NCBI GenBank assembly: GCA_947455385.1
Contig: CANGNR010000059.1
Location: forward strand, 1-7,186
Source: Microbacteriaceae bacterium
GTDB taxonomy: Bacteria > Actinomycetota > Actinomycetes > Actinomycetales > Microbacteriaceae
Reading direction: 5' to 3'
DNA length: 7,186 nt
The number at the start of each line of letters is the position of its first letter. Positions within the stretch are counted from its first letter, which is position 1. Below, one piece after another: positions 1-5,459 of this stretch. The translations under genes were made by a program, and so were the position numbers. The notes under the pieces were generated by a model that made no database searches, was not told where the DNA came from, and saw only the letters and a list, made by a program, of their open reading frames with translations.

Positions 1-1
1 G

Positions 2-106
2 GCAGAGGCCAACGTGATTGCCTCCGCGGTGTTCTTGCTGGCCATCCTGATTGTTTTGGCCACCCAGATTCGCGGCGAGGTCAAGCGCCGCCGCCTGCTC
101 AAGTAG
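2..106 (+). CDS. C-terminal end of a polyamine-type ABC transporter permease (PotC-like), partial
   Basis: Only the last 34 codons are present, running in frame from base 2 to a TAG stop at 104-106; the start lies upstream of the window. The translation begins AEANVIASAVFLLAIL, is one hydrophobic transmembrane helix of about 20 residues, and ends in a basic tail (GEVKRRRLLK). The pattern 'E-x-N-x-x-A-S/T, long helix, T/S-Q, charged tail' resembles the C-terminus of PotC/YdcV-type inner-membrane permeases, which import spermidine or putrescine together with a PotB-type partner, a PotA ATPase and a PotD binding protein. The basic end would face the cytoplasm. The neighbouring aminotransferases fit an amine-uptake role. 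The fragment is short, so another permease family (for example APC) remains possible. It converges on the minus-strand aminotransferase with a 27-bp gap (107-133) in which no terminator hairpin is evident. Confidence 0.62.
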   Translation, partial: AEANVIASAVFLLAILIVLATQIRGEVKRRRLLK

Positions 107-133
107 CTCGGGCTTTCGCCAGCGCCACTACGC

Positions 134-1492
134 CTACTCGAAAAGTGCCTCGAGCGCCTCGTGAAAGTGCAGCGCGTGGCGGTCTAGGTCAGACTCGGTG
201 TGCGCCGGTGAAATCAAAACCATATTGTGAAAGGGCGTCAGCAGGATGCCGCGATTCAGGGCGTGCAGGTGCAAGAACTGCTGAAGCTCGAAGTCGTCTG
301 CCTCGGCCGCCTCGCGCCCGTTGGCCGGGGCGGTGGCCCTAAACGAATATTCGGCGCGGCAACCAAGCTGCGATACCTGCCACGGTGCCGAGTGCTCAAA
401 GACGCACGACTCCACCGCAACCGTCCAGGTGGTGCACAGGTTCTCCATGCGCTCAAAGTTGTCTTCGGTGAGCACGTGCTCGAGAGTCGCGCGGATGGCG
501 GCCATCGAAAGTGCGTTGCCTGCGAGTGTGCCGCCGACTCCGCCGACGTCGATGTGCTCGAGGTGCAGCGAGTCTTGAACTCGGCGGGTCAGCTCGGCGC
601 TCATGCCGAAGGCGCCGCTCGGAATGCCGGCTCCGATGGTCTTGCCGAGCACCACAGCGTCGGGGTTAAGCTCGCGCCTGCGGGTCATGCCGCCGATGCC
701 CTCAGAGAGGGTGTGCGTCTCGTCGTGAATCAGAATCACGCCATACTTTGTGGCTATTTCTCGCATGCCCTCGAGGTAGCCCGCCTCTGGCAGCACGATG
801 CCGATGTTGGTCATCGCGGGCTCGATCAGCGCGGCAGCAACCTGCCCAGTGGCGAAGGCGCGCTCGGCGGCATCCAGGTCGTTAAACGGAATCACGATGG
901 TGGTCTCGGCCGGGTCGACCTGCGGACCAATATTGTGCTGGCGCGAAACGGTGTTGCCGTTGTCGTCGAGGTTGGCAAAGGTCTCGTCAACGGTGCCGTG
1001 GTAGCAGTAATCGTGCACGACGATCTTTGGGCGGCCGGTGACCAGGCGGGCGTACCTCAGGATGTGCCGGTTAGCGTCGGTGGCACTTACCGTGAACTGC
1101 CACTGGGGCACTCCGAAGCGCTCGGCCAACATGGATGCCGCCGCAGCCGCATCCTCGGTTGGCAACATGAAGGTGAGACCCTTTTTTAGCTGCCTGGTGA
1201 TTGCCTCGACGGCCGCATCGGGGGAGTGGCCGACCATTGCGCCGGTGTCGCCGAGACAAAAATCGACGTAGTCGTGGCCATCGACGTCGGTGAAGTGGCC
1301 GCCCTTGGCCTCGTTGACGTAAACGGGGAATGGCCCTGGCCACTTGGCCATCCACGACATTGGCACGCCACCCATCATCGATGCCTTGGCCTCTTGGTGC
1401 AGCCTTGCCGATGTTGGATGCGTTGCTACGAAGCGCTCGACTTCGATCTGGTGAAGCCTCGCAAGTTTCGCGCGGTCAGCGTATGCGGTCAT
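134..1492 (-). CDS. class III PLP-dependent aminotransferase, glutamate-1-semialdehyde aminomutase-like subfamily
   Basis: A 452-residue fold-type I, class III aminotransferase (numbering from the ATG at 1492). The predicted PLP lysine is K284 in VVLGKTIGAGIPSG. The aspartate that pairs with the PLP pyridine nitrogen is D257, in IHDETHTL. An aromatic-H-G motif (DYCYHGTVDE, about 161-170) follows the phosphate-binding loop, and IEPAMTN lies at 223-229. Overall similarity is to GSA aminomutase (HemL), but two hallmark motifs differ: the phosphate-loop SGTEA is SATDA (136-140), and the usual FDEVMTGFR is DETHT. A heme-biosynthetic role is therefore unlikely; such proteins are usually labelled only 'aspartate aminotransferase family'. 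It is the second gene of a unit, 37 bp downstream of gabT, so a role in amine or GABA-related catabolism is inferred; its substrate is unknown. A GTG at 1501 would add three residues, but it lies inside the Shine-Dalgarno sequence of the ATG at 1492, so the ATG is preferred. Confidence 0.9.
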   Translation of the reverse strand: MTAYADRAKLARLHQIEVERFVATHPTSARLHQEAKASMMGGVPMSWMAKWPGPFPVYVNEAKGGHFTDVDGHDYVDFCLGDTGAMVGHSPDAAVEAITRQLKKGLTFMLPTEDAAAAASMLAERFGVPQWQFTVSATDANRHILRYARLVTGRPKIVVHDYCYHGTVDETFANLDDNGNTVSRQHNIGPQVDPAETTIVIPFNDLDAAERAFATGQVAAALIEPAMTNIGIVLPEAGYLEGMREIATKYGVILIHDETHTLSEGIGGMTRRRELNPDAVVLGKTIGAGIPSGAFGMSAELTRRVQDSLHLEHIDVGGVGGTLAGNALSMAAIRATLEHVLTEDNFERMENLCTTWTVAVESCVFEHSAPWQVSQLGCRAEYSFRATAPANGREAAEADDFELQQFLHLHALNRGILLTPFHNMVLISPAHTESDLDRHALHFHEALEALFE

Positions 1493-1497
1493 TCGAA

Positions 1498-1505
1498 TCA
1501 CCTTT
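1498..1505 (-). promoter_or_regulatory. Shine-Dalgarno site deciding the start of the second aminotransferase
   Basis: Read on the minus strand this is AAAGGTGA, five bases before the ATG at 1492. Its AGGTGA core matches the complement of the 16S rRNA 3' end. The in-frame GTG at 1501-1499 overlaps this motif and has no comparable site of its own, so the site favours ATG 1492 as the start. Internal ribosome binding here fits translation from a gabT-led transcript. Confidence 0.7.
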
Positions 1506-1529
1506 GATTCTGCAAGAGTTTTGGAGCGT

Positions 1530-2864
1530 TTAGAGCTTGGCGAGCCCCGCTTCGAGCACGTCTAGCGCGTCGTTGAGCTGGGCATCGGTGATCGCCAGCG
1601 GTGGCAAGAAACGAATCACGTTTGCGTAGGTTCCGGCGTTGAGCACCAAGACACCGTTCTGGTGGCAGTGCTTGATGAGAGCGTCGCTGGCCGCCGAGTT
1701 TGGGTTCAACGTGCCCGACTCGACAAACTCGATGGCGATCATCGCACCGCGGCCACGAACGTCACCGATGATGTCGTACTTGGCCTGCATTGCCTCGAGG
1801 CGAGGCAGCAAGATTGCCTCGATGGCCATTGCGCGCTCGAGTGGGCCGCCGGCCTCGATCTGGCGAAGCACCGAGACGGCCGCTGCGGCTGCCACGGGGT
1901 TTCCACCGTAGGTGCCGCCGATTCCGCCGGGGTGCGACGAGTCCATGATTTCGGCGCGACCGGTGACAGCCGAGATCGGCATGCCGCCCGCGACACCCTT
2001 CGCGATGGTGATGAGGTCTGGCTCGAAGCCATCCTCGTAATGGCTGGCAAACCACTGGCCGGTGCGGGCGATGCCGCTCTGCACCTCGTCGGCAATCATT
2101 ACGATGCCATTTGCGTGAGCGAAGTCTTGCAGGGCCTTCAAGAAGCCTGGGGCTGGCGCGATGAAGCCACCCTCGCCCTGAATCGGCTCGATGACGATGG
2201 CGGCGAGGTTCGCTGCACCGACACGCTTCTCCATGTAGGTGATTGCGCGGCGAGCTGCCTCTGCGCCGGTCATCCCGGCTGGGTCACGGAATGGGTATGA
2301 CATTGGCACGTGGTGCACGCCGGGGGCGAACGGACCGAAACCGGAGTTGTATGGCATGGCCTTGAAGTTCATGGCCATGGTGAGGTTGGTGCGGCCGTGG
2401 TAGGCGTGGTCAAAGACCGCGATCTCTCCGCGACCGGTGTACTTGCGGGCAAACTTGACGGCGTTTTCTACGGCCTCGGCGCCAGAGTTGAAGAGCGCCG
2501 ACTTCTTGGCGAAGTTGCCAGGGGTGTACTTGTTGAGAAGCTCGCAGACCTCTACATACGGGGTGTACGGGGTCACCGTGAAGAGCGTGTGGGTGAGCTT
2601 TGCGACCTGCTCCTGAACGGCGGCAACCACGCCGTCGTTGGTGTGACCGATCGTCACAACGCCGATGCCGGAGCCCAGGTCGATGAACTGGTTGCCGTCG
2701 ACGTCAACGAGAATCGCACCGTGTGCGTGGTCGATGTAAACGGGGAGTGCGGCACCCACGCCAGCCGAAACTTCTTTTAGTCGGTGTGCGTGTAGTTCTT
2801 GAGACTTAGGGCCGGGAATCGAAGTGACAATTTTGCGCTCTTGCGCAACCGAAGTTTCGCTCAT
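1530..2864 (-). CDS. gabT: 4-aminobutyrate--2-oxoglutarate transaminase
   Basis: A 444-residue cytosolic PLP enzyme that transfers the amino group of GABA to 2-oxoglutarate, giving succinate semialdehyde and glutamate; succinate semialdehyde then normally feeds the TCA cycle. Class III signatures appear in order: the NSGAEAVENAVK phosphate loop (126-137), FDHAYHGRT (151-159), IEPIQGEGG with the GabT-type glutamate (225-233), the ADEVQSG PLP-nitrogen aspartate D259, catalytic lysine K289 in TIAKGVAGG, and GTYGGNP (317-323). Length and motif order are typical of actinobacterial GabT. The start is ATG at 2864. GGATGG lies 4 nt upstream, and TAGGAT lies exactly 6 nt upstream, so either a weak ribosome-binding site or a leaderless start is possible. 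It is the first gene of a minus-strand pair with the aminotransferase at 134-1492 and is divergent from dxr. Related omega-amino acid substrates (5-aminovalerate, beta-alanine) cannot be excluded from sequence. Confidence 0.95.
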   Translation of the reverse strand: MSETSVAQERKIVTSIPGPKSQELHAHRLKEVSAGVGAALPVYIDHAHGAILVDVDGNQFIDLGSGIGVVTIGHTNDGVVAAVQEQVAKLTHTLFTVTPYTPYVEVCELLNKYTPGNFAKKSALFNSGAEAVENAVKFARKYTGRGEIAVFDHAYHGRTNLTMAMNFKAMPYNSGFGPFAPGVHHVPMSYPFRDPAGMTGAEAARRAITYMEKRVGAANLAAIVIEPIQGEGGFIAPAPGFLKALQDFAHANGIVMIADEVQSGIARTGQWFASHYEDGFEPDLITIAKGVAGGMPISAVTGRAEIMDSSHPGGIGGTYGGNPVAAAAAVSVLRQIEAGGPLERAMAIEAILLPRLEAMQAKYDIIGDVRGRGAMIAIEFVESGTLNPNSAASDALIKHCHQNGVLVLNAGTYANVIRFLPPLAITDAQLNDALDVLEAGLAKL

Positions 2865-2899
2865 AAGTCCATCCTAAGCCCCGAAAATCTCGGGGTAAG
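2865..2899 (-). promoter_or_regulatory. putative gabT promoter, possibly leaderless
   Basis: On the minus strand TAGGAT (2876-2871) fits the actinobacterial TANNNT -10 consensus and ends 6 nt before the gabT ATG, so transcription would begin at or very near the start codon. The hexamer 17 bp upstream (CTTACC, 2899-2894) is a poor -35. The same bases contain GGATGG, which could instead serve as a weak Shine-Dalgarno. The call rests on position and a short motif only. Confidence 0.38.
2879..2895. repeat. perfect 6-bp inverted repeat in the gabT-dxr divergent region
   Basis: CCCCGA (2879-2884) and TCGGGG (2890-2895) are exact inverted complements separated by AAATC. No T-run follows on either strand, so it does not look like an intrinsic terminator. 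It lies between and over the putative -35 and -10 of gabT, where a repressor site could act, or it could form a small hairpin in a longer transcript. A repeat this short in GC-rich DNA may also be chance. Confidence 0.35.
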
Positions 2900-2922
2900 T
2901 CAGGGCTCGGCTCGCAGCGATA

Positions 2923-2957
2923 TTCGAGCCTCGTGCCGCAGGTGGCAAGATTGAGGA
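2923..2957 (+). promoter_or_regulatory. putative dxr promoter, weak, possibly leaderless
   Basis: TTCGAG (2923-2928), a 17-bp spacer, CAAGAT (2946-2951) and 6 nt to the dxr ATG form a promoter-like arrangement placing the transcription start at the ATG. CAAGAT keeps the key A and final T of TANNNT but lacks the first T. The GAGGA just before the ATG has no spacer and cannot be a normal Shine-Dalgarno; AGGTGG (2940-2945) is 12 nt away, which is long. An alternative -10, GATATT (2919-2924), would give a short leader. Confidence 0.25.
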
Positions 2958-4049
2958 ATGCGTCGAGTCATCATTCTTGGGTCCACCGGATCGATCGGAA
3001 CACAGGGCCTCGAGGTCATTGCCGTCAACCGCGACAAGTTCGAGGTGGTTGGTCTGGCCGCCGGCACAAACGCCGAGCTTCTGGCCGAGCAGGCTCGCAC
3101 TTTCAACGTGGATGACGCTAACGCGGTGCTTGGAGCCGAGGCGGCAACCGAGTTAGTTGAGCGCCTCGACGCAGACGTCGTTCTCAACGGCATCACCGGC
3201 TCGATTGGCCTCGCGCCGACGCTTGCGACGCTCAAGTCAGGCAAGACTCTGGCCTTGGCCAACAAGGAGTCGCTCATCGTCGGCGGTCGCCTCGTCACAC
3301 AGTTGGCCCGACCCGGCCAGATCGTGCCGGTCGATTCCGAACACTCGGCCCTCGCGCAGTGTCTGCTTGCCGGCAGCGCATCCGAGGTTAAGAAACTGAT
3401 TCTCACCGCATCGGGCGGCCCGTTTAGGGGCTGGAGCCGCGAGCAACTCGAGGCGGTCACGCCGGCGCAGGCCCTCGCGCACCCCACCTGGGTCATGGGC
3501 AAGGTCGTCACCACAAACTCGGCGACGCTCGTCAACAAGGGGCTCGAGCTGATTGAGGCCCACCTGCTCTTTGACATTCCACTCGAGCGCATCGAGGTCA
3601 CCGTGCACCCGCAGTCGGTTGTGCACTCGATGGTCGAGTTCGTCGATGGCTCGACGATGGCCCAGTGTTCGCCACCAGACATGCGGCTCCCGATCGCTCT
3701 GGGCATCTCTTGGCCAGACCGCGTGCCGGGTGCCGCGAGCGCTGTCGACTGGACAAAGTCGCACTCCTGGACCTTCGAGCCGCTCGACGAGAGCGTCTTT
3801 GGCGCGGTTGCCCTCGCCCGCAGGGTCGCGAGTGCCGGCAAGACCTACCCGGCGGTTTACAACGCTGCCAACGAGCAGGCAGTCGAAGCATTTCACTCCG
3901 GAATCCTGCGCTTCGACCAGATTGTCGAGCTCGTCGAGCGAGTTGTCGACGCGCATGAGCCAGAGGCAGAGCTCAGCCTCGAAGCCGTTTTGGCGGCCGA
4001 GGTTTGGGCCCGCAATCGCGCCGACGCCACCATCGCGACCGCTTGCTAG
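2958..4049 (+). CDS. dxr: 1-deoxy-D-xylulose 5-phosphate reductoisomerase
   Basis: Converts DXP to 2-C-methyl-D-erythritol 4-phosphate using NADPH and a divalent metal, the first committed step of the MEP isoprenoid pathway and the target of fosmidomycin. The NADPH loop GSTGSIGT is at 8-15 and LANKESL at 100-106. The metal ligands are D126 and E128 (VDSEH) and E197 (NKGLELIEA). SGGPFR is at 152-157, HPTWVMG at 175-181, HPQSVVHSM at 217-225 and PPDMRLPI at 239-246, so all catalytic elements are present. At 363 residues it is shorter than the usual 380-400. Compared with my recollection of E. coli Dxr, about 20 residues are missing near residues 50-63, in the variable part of the NADPH domain. 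The ATG is secure: an in-frame TGA lies two codons upstream (2952-2954). It leads a plus-strand block with rseP (40-bp gap) and ispG and is divergent from gabT. Confidence 0.97.
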   Translation: MRRVIILGSTGSIGTQGLEVIAVNRDKFEVVGLAAGTNAELLAEQARTFNVDDANAVLGAEAATELVERLDADVVLNGITGSIGLAPTLATLKSGKTLALANKESLIVGGRLVTQLARPGQIVPVDSEHSALAQCLLAGSASEVKKLILTASGGPFRGWSREQLEAVTPAQALAHPTWVMGKVVTTNSATLVNKGLELIEAHLLFDIPLERIEVTVHPQSVVHSMVEFVDGSTMAQCSPPDMRLPIALGISWPDRVPGAASAVDWTKSHSWTFEPLDESVFGAVALARRVASAGKTYPAVYNAANEQAVEAFHSGILRFDQIVELVERVVDAHEPEAELSLEAVLAAEVWARNRADATIATAC

Positions 4050-4077
4050 TCATCAGCACTTTGTCAGCGGCAGGGGT

Positions 4078-4089
4078 TAGGTTTAGCGC
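4078..4089 (+). promoter_or_regulatory. possible -10 box directly before the M50 protease gene
   Basis: TAGGTT (4078-4083) fits TANNNT and is followed by 6 nt and then the ATG at 4090, the spacing of a leaderless actinobacterial transcript. No convincing -35 sits 16-18 bp upstream; TTGTCA at 4061-4066 is too close, with an 11-bp spacer. The overlapping TTAGG could be a weak Shine-Dalgarno, in which case the gene would simply be read from the dxr transcript. Confidence 0.35.
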
Positions 4090-5415
4090 ATGAACGAGAC
4101 TCTCTGGTACATCGGCGGCGTCGTCTTCTTGCTGCTCGGCATCATGGTCTCGATTGGCTTGCACGAGTTTGGGCACATGATTCCCGCCAAGCGCTTTGGC
4201 GTTCTGGTGCCGCGCTACGCGATTGGCTTCGGCCCAAAACTCTTCAAAAAGACCATCGGTGAGACCGAGTATTCGTTCAACCTGATTCCCCTCGGCGGCT
4301 TCATCACCATGATCGGCATGTATCCGCCCAACGCCGGCAGCGTCGACGACAGCAAGCGCCGCTTCGGCTCTATCATCAGGCAGGCCCGCGAGGCGCACTC
4401 CGAATTCATCCAGGATGGCGACCAGGCTCGCATGTTCTATAGGCTGCCGATGTTGAAGCGCGTCACCGTGATGTTTGGAGGGCCGTTCATGAACCTGGTT
4501 CTGGCGGTGATTTTCTTCGGCGTTGCCTTTAGCGGAATCGGCACTTGGCAAGAGACCAATGGTGTTCAGGTCGTTGTGCCGTGCGTGAGCCAGATGCAAA
4601 ACCCTTCGGTCTCGTGCACCACGCAAGACGCAAAAACTCCGGCGGCTGCGGCTGGCCTTCGGGCGGGCGACCTAATCCTGTCGGTAGATGGCGAGCGCAC
4701 TCCAAGCGCAGACGCTGTTCGAGCAGCCATCACGGCCGGCGGAATCAAGCCACACGCCCTGACTATCGCGTCGGCAAACGGTCAAAATCGCATGCTAAAC
4801 GTGACTCCGAGCCTGGTTTCGATGCCGGTCTACGACCGCGCCACTGGCAAGCAGGCTGTCGACAGCAAGGGCAATCCAATAACGCAGGCCCGGCCGATCA
4901 TCGGCATCGAGTTTTCGGTGGCGCGTCAGCAGCAGCCGATCTCGACCGCGTTCGAGATCACGGGCCAAACGGTGACGTCTACGGCCTCGATGATTGCGCA
5001 ACTTCCAACGCAGATGGGTTCGCTAATCGTCGGCCTTGTCGATGGCCATGGCAGGGCAGCCGACTCGCCCGTGTCGATCGTCGGCATCGGCCAGATGGCT
5101 GGCCAGGCGGCGAGCGCTCCCAACGCAGACCTGCTCGACAAGCTGGCGAGCAGCCTGTTCTTGCTTGGTTCGCTAAACGTGGCGCTGTTCACTTTCAACC
5201 TCGTGCCGCTGTTGCCGCTCGACGGTGGGCACATTGCGTCGGTTGCCTACGAGGCTGTCAAACGTGCAATCTTCAGGTTGCGCAAGAAGCCGTGGCCGGG
5301 CCCGGTCGACACCGCCCGACTCGCCCCGCTGAGCCAGGCGGTCTTTTTGGCGCTGTTCCTGATGGGGCTCATCGTGATCGTGGCCGACTTCGCCAGCCCC
5401 GTGTCGATGCGCTAG
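4090..5415 (+). CDS. rseP: site-2 type intramembrane zinc metalloprotease, M50 family (RseP/Rip1-like)
   Basis: A 441-residue membrane protease of the RseP/Rip1 group, which cleaves membrane-embedded substrates such as anti-sigma factors after a first-site cut. The first membrane segment (about 5-24) runs into the zinc motif HEFGH (25-29). GGPFMNLVLAV (130-140) opens the second segment. A PDZ domain occupies roughly 155-240, with the carboxylate-binding-type stretch AAGLRAGDLILSVDG at 187-201. The third zinc ligand is in NLVPLLPLDGGH (370-381, D378), and a last helix lies at about 414-434. Two cysteines, C165 and C176, lie in the extracytoplasmic part just before the PDZ core and could form a disulfide. 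The length is normal for actinobacterial members, and nothing is missing. It sits between dxr and ispG as in mycobacteria, where the homologue is called Rip1. The substrates here are unknown, since no anti-sigma gene is in view. Confidence 0.94.
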   Translation: MNETLWYIGGVVFLLLGIMVSIGLHEFGHMIPAKRFGVLVPRYAIGFGPKLFKKTIGETEYSFNLIPLGGFITMIGMYPPNAGSVDDSKRRFGSIIRQAREAHSEFIQDGDQARMFYRLPMLKRVTVMFGGPFMNLVLAVIFFGVAFSGIGTWQETNGVQVVVPCVSQMQNPSVSCTTQDAKTPAAAAGLRAGDLILSVDGERTPSADAVRAAITAGGIKPHALTIASANGQNRMLNVTPSLVSMPVYDRATGKQAVDSKGNPITQARPIIGIEFSVARQQQPISTAFEITGQTVTSTASMIAQLPTQMGSLIVGLVDGHGRAADSPVSIVGIGQMAGQAASAPNADLLDKLASSLFLLGSLNVALFTFNLVPLLPLDGGHIASVAYEAVKRAIFRLRKKPWPGPVDTARLAPLSQAVFLALFLMGLIVIVADFASPVSMR

Positions 5416-5420
5416 ACGCT

Positions 5421-5426
5421 TATGCT
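5421..5426 (+). promoter_or_regulatory. possible -10 box upstream of ispG
   Basis: TATGCT fits TANNNT closely and lies in the 44-bp gap between the protease stop and ispG. It would give a leader of about 27 nt containing the ispG ribosome-binding site. No good -35 is visible at the expected distance. ispG may equally be read through from upstream. Confidence 0.3.
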
Positions 5427-5450
5427 TAAGGCACATTCGAAACTAAATCG

Positions 5451-5454
5451 GGAG
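5451..5454 (+). promoter_or_regulatory. Shine-Dalgarno site supporting the TTG start of ispG
   Basis: GGAG is followed by five bases and then TTG at 5460-5462. This ideal spacing, together with an N-terminus (PAVNLGLPK...) that reads like those of actinobacterial IspG proteins, supports TTG as the genuine start rather than a later ATG such as codon 26. Confidence 0.72.
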
Positions 5455-5459
5455 CAGAC

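Noticed and set aside
107..133. A possible bidirectional terminator between the converging permease and aminotransferase genes.
   Set aside because: The 27-bp gap has no stem of useful length and no T-run on either strand.
227..1189. A 320-codon plus-strand frame opposite the second aminotransferase.
   Set aside because: It is the shadow of a clearly coding class III aminotransferase. Its protein is low in hydrophobic periodicity and matches no family I recognise.
134..1492. Calling this gene hemL (glutamate-1-semialdehyde aminomutase of heme synthesis).
   Set aside because: The hallmark motifs are changed (SATDA instead of SGTEA, DETHT instead of DEVMTGFR) and the context is gabT plus a transporter, not heme genes.
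1499..1501. GTG at 1501 as the start of the second aminotransferase.
   Set aside because: It lies within the AAAGGTGA Shine-Dalgarno of the ATG at 1492 and lacks its own upstream site.
2879..2895. Reading the inverted repeat as an intrinsic terminator.
   Set aside because: There is no T-tract after the stem on either strand, and no gene ends here. Both flanking genes start here.
2900..3841. A 313-codon open frame antisense to dxr.
   Set aside because: It is fully covered by the well-supported dxr gene. Its composition (very rich in S, R, T and P) is what a high-GC gene gives when read on the opposite strand. It has no recognisable domain.
4545..5429. A 294-codon frame overlapping the protease gene in another frame.
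   Set aside because: The protease frame carries HEFGH, PDZ and LDG motifs across the same bases. The alternative is rich in R, G and W, typical of an out-of-frame read, with a non-ATG start and no ribosome-binding site.
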